A stretch of DNA of 64,000 bases, from positions 1 to 64,000 of the forward strand of contig NZ_BCYU01000004.1 of the NCBI RefSeq assembly GCF_001598355.1. Reading direction: 5' to 3'. How positions within the stretch are numbered: the stretch's first letter is position 1; every line of letters starts with the position of its first letter. This document shows positions 53,534-62,539 of the stretch, in pieces. The translations under genes were made by a program, and so were the position numbers. Origin of the DNA: Sphingomonas asaccharolytica NBRC 15499 (lineage in GTDB: Bacteria > Pseudomonadota > Alphaproteobacteria > Sphingomonadales > Sphingomonadaceae). The notes below the pieces were generated by a model. That model did not search any database and had not been told where the DNA came from. It worked only from the letters and a program-made list of their open reading frames with translations.

Positions 53534-54427
53534 TTAATTCTTGCGTAAAACCGCAGTCATCGCATTCATCGCATGATCGTAGTAAAAATTTAATATGGAA
53601 AGGCCATTTTGTTCGGCCAACCTCTTAAAAACCAGCTCGTTATAAAAATAATAGTGCCCTGGATAGACGTGCTCTTCGGTAAGCACCGGAACTTGCATTA
53701 AAAAGTACCCTTTTTTCTTAAGCTGGCCAGCACCAAATGCGAACACGCCGCCAGGATTCAGAAAATGCTCCATTGCATGCCATATAAGTACAGTGTCTAC
53801 CTTGATATTTAGTCCATCATCATAGTCTATGACATGATATCTTTCGCCCACAATTTCGCGTACTTTTAACAACCGATCATGCACATGATCTAGAACGTAG
53901 ACATCACTGAAGAAACGTAACGCGGACGCTGCCATGATGCCGCTACCCGCCCCGATCTCCATGTAAGAGCCGGAAAATCTGACCCCCAAGTCGTTTTCCA
54001 ACCACTCAAATGTTGGAGCTGCTCTGTCGACGAGAGCTACAAATTCATCGCCTGTGGGAACTTTATAGAATTCCGGATCTTCAGCCCAACGCTTCTGCCA
54101 CTCAACGACATCCATCTCGTTAAATTCTGCCGTCGCATTATATAAACAAAGGCAGCTTTTACACATATACAATGGTGCATAACCAGAATCCAGGCTCCTG
54201 CACTCGAGATATTTAACGAGACCAGTTGAGTGGCATACACCGCAACGATCTTTCTTAACTGCGTTGGGAATTGATTCCAGGAAAGGATTGTGCCTTATTT
54301 CACTGATATCTGCCCGATTCAGCAGATTGCGTGCCATTTTCAACAAGATTTTTTCTCCGCTCTTATCCAAGATATCTAGCCAACGGGATCCGATCACTTT
54401 CGCCAAGAAGGTGATTGAATCGATCAT
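53534..54427 (-). CDS. Class I SAM methyltransferase with N-terminal zinc ribbon
   Basis: The 297-residue product has two Cys pairs near residues 62-89 (C-G-V-C and C-K-S-C), likely a zinc ribbon. A Rossmann methyltransferase follows, with Y-M-E-I-G-A-G-S-G-I-M-A-A as motif I and V-D-T-V-L-I-W-H-A-M-E-H-F-L-N-P for motif IV. It probably methylates a sugar or nucleotide-sugar in glycan synthesis. GC is lower than in its neighbours. The gene at 61636-62496 is a paralogue with the same order. Confidence 0.75.
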   Translation of the reverse strand: MIDSITFLAKVIGSRWLDILDKSGEKILLKMARNLLNRADISEIRHNPFLESIPNAVKKDRCGVCHSTGLVKYLECRSLDSGYAPLYMCKSCLCLYNATAEFNEMDVVEWQKRWAEDPEFYKVPTGDEFVALVDRAAPTFEWLENDLGVRFSGSYMEIGAGSGIMAASALRFFSDVYVLDHVHDRLLKVREIVGERYHVIDYDDGLNIKVDTVLIWHAMEHFLNPGGVFAFGAGQLKKKGYFLMQVPVLTEEHVYPGHYYFYNELVFKRLAEQNGLSILNFYYDHAMNAMTAVLRKN

Positions 54428-54532
54428 CTCCGAAAGTTAAGATACGTCCTTTAGAGGAGTCGAACAAACTACGACGCCATTATAGCGATACATCTATTCT
54501 GCTCATTTGTAATAGAACAAATTCTATTTTAC

Positions 54533-56761
54533 TCAAAAGTTTGTCTTCGAATTTGGAAAATTTCGCATATTTGTCATGCGCTCGAACTCATCGACCATAT
54601 AGCCTTCGATCAAACGCACCATTTCGACCTCGGTCGGAAATTCCCTCGCATATTCGATCCCACGCCCGGCGAGATCTGCAGCCTTTTCCGGATCATCGAG
54701 AATAGCGTAGATCTTGTCGGCGATATCGCGAGGGCTGGCGGCGGCAAGCATGCAATTTTCCCGCCCGCCATAGCTGACTTCGTTACCGTTCACGTCGAGA
54801 TCGACGACGGGAAGCCCGCACGCCATCATCTCGAACGGCACCAGCGAAGGATTGGTGGTTGAGAAACAAACCCCGACATCCACCGACCGATACAGGTCGC
54901 CCAGATCGCTGATCTGCGGGGTCATCCCGACATTGGTGAATTCGAACGGGACGTGCTGGAATTTCTCGGATTTGTCGCCGTAGAACAGGATCTCAACGTC
55001 CGGGCGCTCGCGCTTGACGATCTCCAGCGCGGAAACGCCAAGCGGGTAGCAACGGCGCGGCATGTCCGGACGTGCGAAATACGCGATCCTCTTGCTCGGA
55101 TTCGACCTGGGCAAGGCTGGCGCGTGATAGATGCCGCGATCGATCGGGAATCGGAAGAAGGCGCCATGCTCGACTCCCCATTCCTTCTCCAGCATCCGGA
55201 GCGGCCATGGCCCCGACGTGATGGGATAGAAGCCAAACCGATAGGTTTCGCAGGCGCGGACATAGTCCGTTCCCATCGGGAAGAACATCGGTTCATAGTC
55301 TTGCAGGAAATAGACGTGCAGCGGGGCCTTTTCGGCATTGTCCTTCACGACATAGGCAGTCGTCCAGTATGTGCAGACAAGAACATCGCATTCGGGGATG
55401 TTGTCGACGCCGTGAAAAACGCCGTCGGTCGCTATTATGTCGAAAAACTCGTCCGCAATGAACTTCCTGATCTCATCGCCGCGGCTGAAACGGTGATTGT
55501 CGGGAAGAACATGAAGCGAGCAGGAATGCCCGAACTCGGAAAGATAGCGGATCGCCCGGAAAATGTTGCGATGTCCACCGGACGCCTCGAACGGCTGCGG
55601 GATGACCCACGCAATCCGAAGCGGCTTCTTGCTTCCCAGCCCGGCGGGATCGGGCGCCGCGACATTCTGCACTCCCGATCGCCGCGCCACCGGTCGATGC
55701 GACTCGATGATGTTGCGATAGACATCGACCAGTTTCCGACCGATCGAACCGGGAAACCGCTCACGCTCGACGTCGCGCTTTGCCGCCGCGCCCATCCGGC
55801 TACGCAATTGCCGATCATCGAGCACCACCTTGAACGCGGCATACCAATCGTCCGCCGTTTCGGCGATCATGCCGTTCACGCCATGCGTGATGCTGTCCTG
55901 AAACGAACGGACCGGCGAAGCGATCGTCGGTACACCGGAAAGCGCCGGTTCGACATATTTGAGATCGCTTTTCGACTGGCAGAACGGACTGGCGGCCTCG
56001 AAAGGCGCGATGTTCACATAAGCGCTGGCAGCCTCCATCACGAGGTTCTTCCAGTCCATGAACGGAACCCGGATCACCTTGTGCTGCAGGCCCGGCAAAT
56101 GAGTCTCGATATCGAGCGGACCGACAAGCTTCAGATAGACGTCGTCATATTCGGCAAGGATCCTGCGTAGCGCGTCGACAGCCTCGGCGAAATCGCGTTC
56201 ATGAGTAGCGGTGCCGCTGAGGTAAGTGATGAAGCGCGGGCCGGCGGAATAACCCGACATGGCCTGTGCGATCTCGACCTGACGGTCGTTCACGCCGAAC
56301 GGAATGATCCAGGTGGGCTTTCCGGTGAACCGACTGGCATAGTCGGCGAGATAAGAGGTCGAAGTGGTGACATAGTCGGCCGCCTTCATCGCCCGCTCGA
56401 TGCTCTGCATGCCCGCGAGATAATCGCCCTGCCCTTGAGCGTCCATTTTACGATATGCGTCGATCTGATCGGTGAGCGACGGATCGAACACGAGGTCATC
56501 GATGTCGTACACGGTGGGGATTGAAAGCCGCTTGAGCAACCGATGCATTTCTTCGAGCCGGTCCGAATAGCCACCGCGGAAATTCACCACGATCGAGAAA
56601 TCCCTCATATAGGATTCCTCGCGGATCTCGGGATGGATGTCCCACATCCATTCGGCCGCGATGCCGAGGCCCTGCAGGGCCTCGATATGATTAAAAACGC
56701 GATAGCGTGCGCTCGGACCTTCGTTGCACCCGAGAATGAACAACACCTTGTCTAATGACAC
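54533..56761 (-). CDS. Tandem GT4/WsaF-like glycosyltransferase
   Basis: The 742-residue protein has two GT-B halves. The N-terminal half (about 1-345) has E-A-L-Q-G-L-G-I, Y-D-I-D-D-L-V-F-D-P and K-Y-V-E-P-A-L-S-G-V-P-T-I-A-S-P. The C-terminal half (about 380-730) has Q-P-F-E-A-S-G-G-H and L-V-P-F-E-M-M-A-C-G-L-P-V-V-D-L-D, resembling WsaF-type rhamnosyltransferases. GTG 56761 has AAGGGC upstream. It could add two sugars to a glycan. The order downstream (epimerases) fits a nucleotide-sugar pathway. Confidence 0.8.
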   Translation of the reverse strand: MSLDKVLFILGCNEGPSARYRVFNHIEALQGLGIAAEWMWDIHPEIREESYMRDFSIVVNFRGGYSDRLEEMHRLLKRLSIPTVYDIDDLVFDPSLTDQIDAYRKMDAQGQGDYLAGMQSIERAMKAADYVTTSTSYLADYASRFTGKPTWIIPFGVNDRQVEIAQAMSGYSAGPRFITYLSGTATHERDFAEAVDALRRILAEYDDVYLKLVGPLDIETHLPGLQHKVIRVPFMDWKNLVMEAASAYVNIAPFEAASPFCQSKSDLKYVEPALSGVPTIASPVRSFQDSITHGVNGMIAETADDWYAAFKVVLDDRQLRSRMGAAAKRDVERERFPGSIGRKLVDVYRNIIESHRPVARRSGVQNVAAPDPAGLGSKKPLRIAWVIPQPFEASGGHRNIFRAIRYLSEFGHSCSLHVLPDNHRFSRGDEIRKFIADEFFDIIATDGVFHGVDNIPECDVLVCTYWTTAYVVKDNAEKAPLHVYFLQDYEPMFFPMGTDYVRACETYRFGFYPITSGPWPLRMLEKEWGVEHGAFFRFPIDRGIYHAPALPRSNPSKRIAYFARPDMPRRCYPLGVSALEIVKRERPDVEILFYGDKSEKFQHVPFEFTNVGMTPQISDLGDLYRSVDVGVCFSTTNPSLVPFEMMACGLPVVDLDVNGNEVSYGGRENCMLAAASPRDIADKIYAILDDPEKAADLAGRGIEYAREFPTEVEMVRLIEGYMVDEFERMTNMRNFPNSKTNF

Positions 56762-56834
56762 GTCTAGCCCTTACCCAATTCAGATAATTGTACGACTTCC
56801 AGGAACTCGCGGAGGCCCGCGGCCGCAATGCAAT

Positions 56835-57683
56835 TCATGCCCCCGCCTCCGGCGCATCTGCCAATATACGATTGATCTTTGCGACGCTGCCCCAGACCGC
56901 GGGAGAATCATAGGGGCGATCCGGGAAGGCCCCATATTCGGGGCGAATGGTCAGCGCATTGTCGACGATGAATGCCTCGACCCTGTCGCGCAGCCTCATC
57001 GGCACTCCGCTACAACAATCGATCACGCCCGCGACTTTGGTTTGCAGACTGGCCAGCGCTATCTGGCGCGCAAGATCGCGGACATCGATGAAGTCATATT
57101 TATTGAGGCCGGAGTTGAACGGGAATGTCGCCTTCCCTTCGGCCTCCCAGCGAAGAATCTTGGTGAAAAGAGATTGATTTCGTTCGTCGTCACCCAGAAT
57201 GTAATAGGCGCGCAGCCACTGGAAGACACCGCCCGCTTTTTCCACTTCCAGGCGGGCGACTTCGCGGAGGGCATTCTTGGCAACACCGTACATCGACCGC
57301 GGAGCATTCGGCGTGGTCTCGTCGATCATGCCTTCCCAATAACCGATCTCGTGCAGCGTACCGAGGCCGACGAACCGCCGCGTGCCCGCCTCAATCGCGT
57401 GCCGAACGAACCGGGCATGGTCGGGTAGATCGTCGATATGAGACGTGGCATTGTGGTTGAATCCGTTATTCCACGCTAGGTGCAAGATAACATCCGGAGC
57501 GCCGCCTTCGGCCAGGCGGGCAGCATCCAGCTCGGCAAAATCGCAGACGATCTGGCGGACTTGCCGATCGAACGGTCGCCGTCCCCGGTGGACGGCAACG
57601 ACCTCCGCCCCCAAGCTCGAAAGCGCGTCAACGACATGGAGACCGATATATCCCGCCGCGCCCGTGACCAGGACCTTAGTCAT
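56835..57683 (-). CDS. NAD-dependent sugar epimerase/dehydratase (extended SDR)
   Basis: The 282-residue product has the NAD motif T-G-A-A-G-Y-I-G and the catalytic Y-G-V-A-K pair. Likely substrate is an NDP-sugar, to form a donor used by the neighbouring glycosyltransferases. It is read in the same direction as the tandem transferase and the following epimerase. Exact reaction is unresolved; sugar 4-epimerase, reductase or dehydratase are all possible. Confidence 0.82.
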   Translation of the reverse strand: MTKVLVTGAAGYIGLHVVDALSSLGAEVVAVHRGRRPFDRQVRQIVCDFAELDAARLAEGGAPDVILHLAWNNGFNHNATSHIDDLPDHARFVRHAIEAGTRRFVGLGTLHEIGYWEGMIDETTPNAPRSMYGVAKNALREVARLEVEKAGGVFQWLRAYYILGDDERNQSLFTKILRWEAEGKATFPFNSGLNKYDFIDVRDLARQIALASLQTKVAGVIDCCSGVPMRLRDRVEAFIVDNALTIRPEYGAFPDRPYDSPAVWGSVAKINRILADAPEAGA

Positions 57684-57816
57684 CGCTTTCCAAACCCCGC
57701 TCCTTGTCGACCGCCGCTAACGTTCGGCCAGTGGGCCGACCTCTGCCCAATGACATCGAAACCAATGCACTGGCCGACAAAGGAAAATTGATCGAAAGCA
57801 TCACATTCTTCCAGCC

Positions 57817-58902
57817 CTAGCCGATGATTTTGATGTCGCGCAACCAGGTCGAAAGGCGGCGATTTCCTTCGGCAAAATCGATAAGCGGTGCGACCTCCAG
57901 CTGTTTCTCGAGGCCTTCTGCAGAACAGACCGCCCAGCGAATATCGCCGGACCGAAAAGCGCCCGTGATCAGGGGAGCAGGAGCCTTGTACAGATCAGCG
58001 ATCAGCCGCGCGGCCTCCAGGATCGTCGTCGCGCGGCCAGTACCGATATCGATCGTTCGGGAGTGGGCGGGGCGATCAATCACTGCTGCGGCGACACTCC
58101 GCGCGACATCGTCGATATAGATGAAGTCTCGGCCAATCTGGCCATCTTCGTAAACCTCGATCGGTTCGCCGCTCGCCGCGACCCGATGGAAGAGGCCGAT
58201 GATGCCCGTGTAGGAATTGTGCGGCGACTGTCCGACACCATAAACATTCTGGAGCCTGAGCACCGACAGCGGGATGCTTCGGGCGGTGCACCACGCGGCA
58301 AGTACGTGTTCCTGCGCGAGTTTCGTCGCTCCATAGACACTGGTCGGGCGGGACGGGGTATCGCGATGATCCTGCATCAGCGGCGTAGCGATCTCGCCCG
58401 ATGGCGCGACGACGTCGAACTCCCCTCGCCGCTGCTGATCGGGCGTGCGCTGATCGGGCAGAAACGGGCACCCATCCGCGGGGTCGAGCCATTGCCCCTC
58501 GCCATAGACCGCTCGGCTGGACGCCAGCAGGATATGGTCCGGGAGTGAACCTGACTCGTCCAGGGCCTCCAGCATGACGGCCGTTCCCGTCACGTTGACA
58601 TGGGTATGCCGCGTCGGAAGGTCGAGCGACTGACCCGTGCCGGTCTCCGCTGCGAGATGGATGATCGTCTTCGGACGCACGTCGCGCAGCAGCCCGCGCC
58701 ATGCCGCCCCGTCGCATATGTCCATAATCCGCAGGTCGACCGGGTCCGGCAGGGACGTCGGGCGGGTGGACTCCGGATGGATCTGCGGATGAAGGGAATC
58801 CACCGCGACGATATGCGCACCCGGCAGCCGGTCCATCAGTTCAGCCGCGAGCCCGCACCCGATGAATCCGGCGCCGCCGGTGACGAGATAATCGACGTTC
58901 AA
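57817..58902 (-). CDS. NAD-dependent epimerase/dehydratase
   Basis: The 361-residue extended SDR has the cofactor loop T-G-G-A-G-F-I-G near the N-terminus, H-L-A-A-E-T-G-T-G-Q-S and the active site Y-G-A-T-K. V-Y-G-V-G-Q-S-P closes the substrate pocket. The start is probably TTG 58902 with GGAG upstream; no ATG lies nearby. Likely converts an NDP-hexose. It pairs with the other SDR at 56835. Confidence 0.83.
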   Translation of the reverse strand: MNVDYLVTGGAGFIGCGLAAELMDRLPGAHIVAVDSLHPQIHPESTRPTSLPDPVDLRIMDICDGAAWRGLLRDVRPKTIIHLAAETGTGQSLDLPTRHTHVNVTGTAVMLEALDESGSLPDHILLASSRAVYGEGQWLDPADGCPFLPDQRTPDQQRRGEFDVVAPSGEIATPLMQDHRDTPSRPTSVYGATKLAQEHVLAAWCTARSIPLSVLRLQNVYGVGQSPHNSYTGIIGLFHRVAASGEPIEVYEDGQIGRDFIYIDDVARSVAAAVIDRPAHSRTIDIGTGRATTILEAARLIADLYKAPAPLITGAFRSGDIRWAVCSAEGLEKQLEVAPLIDFAEGNRRLSTWLRDIKIIG

Positions 58903-59138
58903 ACCAAACCAACTCCGCCCGGAAAACTGCCGCAACGCCGCGCCGACCAGCCTCGCCCATACACGCTCGCGGCTCTAGCCGCCCTGCTTGCACATTGCCA
59001 CCACAACCTCGGGAAAATCCAATCGCAGGAGCCCACAAGCCGCTGGATCTGCGGGATTCGTTTGCAGCGGGACGATCTTGTGCCAAAACCGGTTTGGTAA
59101 GATAGGGCAATCCCTAGCTCCGAAGGCGTGCGAACACC

Positions 59139-60977
59139 ATGGCAAGTAAAAAAGTGCTGGATTTCACTGGGGAAAGGATCGTTCCCGGCGCGGACAATTG
59201 CGAACCGAACTTCGCATCCCGCATGTTTCAGGAACATATTGTCCGTTATCTTTTCGCTGCACAAATCATCGAAGAAAAATCCGTCATCGATATTGGATGC
59301 GGTGTGGGTTACGGGTCACTACGCCTTGCGGAACTTGGCGCAGCCTCGGTCCGGGCATTCGATTTGTCTGATGCCGCCATTCGCCACGCCCGAAAACATT
59401 ACAGTCATCCCAACGTTCAGTTCGATGTGGGCAATGCTGAAGCATTCGACTTCGATGTCCAATTCGACGTCGCGACCTGTTTCGAACTGATCGAGCATGT
59501 GAACCACCCCGAAAAGGTGCTGGAGAATATCAGGCGGGCGCTCAAACCCGACGGCATATTGGTGATCTCTACACCACGCGCGCTCGAGAAGAAGCGTACG
59601 CACTTTCATACGCACGAATTCGGGCTCGATGAATTCGAGGCACTGCTCAAGCGAAATTTTTCCACGACCGAGTTCTACGTCGAGAACAACCATTTCTCCT
59701 CGCTGGTGACTCAAGGCCGCCCCTCCGTCCTCGACCGGGTGATCTGCCTCAAGGATCAGTTCGACGCGGAGGTCGCAGATGTCTTCATCGTCGTCGCCAC
59801 ACCGTCACCGACCATGCCATTGCCCGTGATGGAACCGGCCCTTTCGATCGACGACGATGCGTATGTGCGCATGCTGGAACGCGATGTGGAGATTCTCCAC
59901 AAGGCGGAAGACGACCTCAGGGAGAAGACTACCTATCTGGAAAAGAGCAGCAGTGAAGCGCTGGCATTCAAGGATCGGGAGATCGAAAGGATCACCGGCG
60001 AATACAACCTTCTCTTCTCTCAATCGAACGATCTATCCGAACGCCTCTCAAAATCGGAGGAGAACAGCGCGCAGGCGAATTTCTTTCGCGGCAAGGCAGA
60101 GGAGCTGAAGACAGTCCTTGCAGACGTGGAAGCGCAGCAGATCGAGGCGATCGCTTTCAAAGACGGAGAGATCCAGCGGATCACGGGGGAGTACAACACT
60201 CTGTTCGCTCGGGCGGAAGAGCTTTCGAGCGAGCTATGGCGTGCGAATCAACTGAATGCCGAGATGGAAGCGCTTCGTACAAAGGCGCATTACCTTCAGC
60301 AGTCGCTGAACGATTTCGAAGGGCACCATGCCCTGGTGACATCTTTCAAGAACACCGAAATCGAACGCCTGACGACGGATTGCAACGACCTGCTCGCTAA
60401 AGCGGAGAGCATTTCCGCGGAGCTTGGCGAGGAAAGGCGGAGAAGCCTCGAAGCGCTGGCGGCCAGGGATGCGGAAATCGAGCGATTGGCCGGCGAGCGG
60501 CAAATGCTATCGTCCCAGGTCGCGGATGCCTCCACGCGCATCGAGGAGTTGCGGGCGAGATATGCCGGGCATGAAGCGGAGCGCGACAGTCTTCGGGCAA
60601 TTATCGAAGCACTCTCGGTTCGCGCGAACGACGCAGAAGCGAAACGGCTCGAAGTCTATGAATATGCGCGCGTTTCGAGCGACGCAGCGCGCGGCGCCCG
60701 ACTGGAGTTGGAAGTGCTAAAGCGAGATATCGCCGAAGCTATCGAGAATCCTCGCAAGCCCGGTCAGGTACGGTATGATCCGCGCCACCGCTTCATCGTC
60801 GAATCCATGGAGCGGCTTTTCCTCGGGACCGCCGCGACACACGACATCGCCCGAAACCCGCTGGTCGAGCGGGTCAGTCTGCTTGCGGCGGAGCTCGAGA
60901 AGGAACGCGAGCGGGCGGACAGTTTCAGCTTGCGGAGGATCGCCAAAATCTTCTCGTCCAAGCCGAAGCGTTCTTGA
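59139..60977 (+). CDS. Methyltransferase with long periodic coiled coil
   Basis: In the 612-residue product residues ~5-225 are a class I methyltransferase (V-I-D-I-G-C-G-V-G-Y-G, F-E-L-I-E-H-V and A-L-K-P-D-G-I-L-V-I-S-T). From ~240 to the end is charged coiled coil. A 63-residue unit (nine heptads), starting E-A-L-A-F-K-D at residue 273, recurs at 336 and again degenerately near 399. WbdD-type O-antigen chain terminators join a methyltransferase to a coiled-coil ruler, so a similar role is possible. The stop TGA at 60975 alone separates it in frame from the next ORF. Confidence 0.75.
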   Translation: MASKKVLDFTGERIVPGADNCEPNFASRMFQEHIVRYLFAAQIIEEKSVIDIGCGVGYGSLRLAELGAASVRAFDLSDAAIRHARKHYSHPNVQFDVGNAEAFDFDVQFDVATCFELIEHVNHPEKVLENIRRALKPDGILVISTPRALEKKRTHFHTHEFGLDEFEALLKRNFSTTEFYVENNHFSSLVTQGRPSVLDRVICLKDQFDAEVADVFIVVATPSPTMPLPVMEPALSIDDDAYVRMLERDVEILHKAEDDLREKTTYLEKSSSEALAFKDREIERITGEYNLLFSQSNDLSERLSKSEENSAQANFFRGKAEELKTVLADVEAQQIEAIAFKDGEIQRITGEYNTLFARAEELSSELWRANQLNAEMEALRTKAHYLQQSLNDFEGHHALVTSFKNTEIERLTTDCNDLLAKAESISAELGEERRRSLEALAARDAEIERLAGERQMLSSQVADASTRIEELRARYAGHEAERDSLRAIIEALSVRANDAEAKRLEVYEYARVSSDAARGARLELEVLKRDIAEAIENPRKPGQVRYDPRHRFIVESMERLFLGTAATHDIARNPLVERVSLLAAELEKERERADSFSLRRIAKIFSSKPKRS

Positions 60978-60998
60978 TGGGGTAGCGGACGCGCTGAG

Positions 60999-61601
60999 GT
61001 GCCGGCCACAAGGGACGCCAGAATCGAGCGATTGACGGGCGAGTGCGAGCAGGTATTGGCCCGTCGACAAATTGTTTCCGCGCGTTTTAGGGATTTGCAC
61101 ATGAAATATGCCGGCCTTGAATCGGAACACGATGATGTCCGCGGAATCATCGACGCGCTCACGGTGCGGGCGAGCGATGCTGAAGCCAGACGGCTCGAGG
61201 CGTATGACTTTGCGAGAGTCTCGAGCGATGCAGCGCACGGCGTGCGGCGGGAGCTGGCAACGCTGAAACGCGACATCGCCGCGGCTCTCGACACCCCCGT
61301 CGACACCGGTCAGGCACAATATGACCCTCGCCACCGCGACATCGTCGAATCCATGGAGCGGCTATTCCTGGGGGCAATGGCGACGCATCATATGGCCCGC
61401 GACCCGCTGGTCGAGCGGATTGCTCACCTGTCGGCTGAGGCTCAGCGCCTGTCGGCGGAGATTCTGGAACAACGCGAGCGTGCGGAACGCGCAGAAAGCT
61501 TCGCGGAGGACTGGCACGCCCAGCTCCTGTCCATCCGCAAGTCCATGTCATGGCGCCTCACCAAGCCGTTTCGCTTCCTGTCGCGATCCTTCCGAAGCTG
61601 A
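60999..61601 (+). CDS. Coiled-coil protein, tandem copy of preceding gene's C-terminus
   Basis: The 200-residue product is a second copy of the last ~170 residues of the upstream protein. Shared parts include R-I-E-R-L-T-G-E, R-L-E-A-Y-D-F-A-R-V-S-S-D-A-A and Y-D-P-R-H-R-D-I-V-E-S-M-E-R-L-F-L-G. The offset is 546 bp and the frame is the same. No methyltransferase domain is present; it ends S-W-R-L-T-K-P-F-R-F-L. The frame is open back to the TGA at 60975, so the pair may once have been one ~820-residue protein. Start GTG 60999 is uncertain. Confidence 0.6.
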   Translation: MPATRDARIERLTGECEQVLARRQIVSARFRDLHMKYAGLESEHDDVRGIIDALTVRASDAEARRLEAYDFARVSSDAAHGVRRELATLKRDIAAALDTPVDTGQAQYDPRHRDIVESMERLFLGAMATHHMARDPLVERIAHLSAEAQRLSAEILEQRERAERAESFAEDWHAQLLSIRKSMSWRLTKPFRFLSRSFRS

Positions 61602-61635
61602 GGGTTGCAGCTGTCCGGTGCCGGCAATGCTTGAG

Positions 61636-62496
61636 TTATTTCGGACGCGCCTGATCATTTAAGCTCGGCTTCCTGGAGATACAGTTCAGGAAGTCGAGAT
61701 CGTTGTCGTAGGAAATGCTGATCACGTCGAGCCCGAGTTGCCGGCAAAGCGAGCGCGCCGACACTTCGTTGAAGAATGTATAGTGAACGCTCACCAGATG
61801 GGCGCGCAGCAGCATCGGCACCTGGAAGAATAGCGTCCCCTCAGGGTTAAGGCGCGCGACAAGGGCATCCAGGATGTCCCTCAGGTTCGGAAGGTGCTCA
61901 AGGACGTGCATCGACGCAATACAATCGAACGTGGCCGGAATGCTCTTATAATCATCGGTGACGATGACCCGGTCGCGGTTCGGCATGACCGCCTGGACCT
62001 GACGCAGCACGTTCAAGCTGAGTTCGGCTGCATAGACTTTCTCGAAATATTTCGCGCCGCAGCCTGCGACGATTCCGCGTCCAGCACCAAAATCGATCAA
62101 CACGCCGCGGCGCTGCCCTGGATAGACCTTGAATAGATAATCGAAGAAACCACAGGCATCGATCTGATCGGCAACGGTACTGAGATACGCGCTATCCACC
62201 GCGTAGAAATCGTTGGAGGAATCCGCCTGCAGCGACAGGAAATCGTCACCGGCTCGCACCTTGCGCAAGTGCGTTGCGTTCAGAATCGCGTGGCAGCGCA
62301 GACACATCCAGAGGTCGTAAACCTGCCCGTGATCGTCAGTGCGCCGCTCGAACGGCGTCAGCGCGACCTCTTCCCGGCAGACGGTGCAGGCAAAGTCGCC
62401 GGCGCCCTTCGCGTCGTGGAGCAACGACGTGTGTTCGATCGCCGCCACGCGAGCGACCAGCCTGCGAACCGCCGGAATCCGGCGCACCAGAGTCAA
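61636..62496 (-). CDS. Class I SAM methyltransferase with zinc ribbon (paralogue)
   Basis: The 286-residue paralogue of the gene at 53534 has C-T-V-C and C-L-R-C pairs (residues 38-69). It then has I-D-F-G-A-G-R-G-I-V-A-G-C-G as motif I and C-I-A-S-M-H-V-L-E-H-L-P as motif IV. Unlike its sister it has GC like the region. Start at TTG 62496 is tentative; a CTG further upstream has GGAAAG before it. An IS481 element inserted about 45 bp upstream may have replaced its promoter. Confidence 0.75.
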   Translation of the reverse strand: MTLVRRIPAVRRLVARVAAIEHTSLLHDAKGAGDFACTVCREEVALTPFERRTDDHGQVYDLWMCLRCHAILNATHLRKVRAGDDFLSLQADSSNDFYAVDSAYLSTVADQIDACGFFDYLFKVYPGQRRGVLIDFGAGRGIVAGCGAKYFEKVYAAELSLNVLRQVQAVMPNRDRVIVTDDYKSIPATFDCIASMHVLEHLPNLRDILDALVARLNPEGTLFFQVPMLLRAHLVSVHYTFFNEVSARSLCRQLGLDVISISYDNDLDFLNCISRKPSLNDQARPK

Positions 62497-62539
62497 AACG
62501 GCGTCCGATGTCTTCAGCGAGCGTTCTTTCCGGCTCTAG

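Noticed and set aside
54953..56170. 405-codon plus-strand frame opposite the tandem glycosyltransferase
   Set aside because: No recognisable domain; the opposite strand encodes conserved GT motifs.
58985..59002. Minus-strand GG-N10-GC spacing resembling a sigma-54 promoter
   Set aside because: The -12 element reads AAGC instead of TTGC, and no flagellar or nitrogen gene follows.
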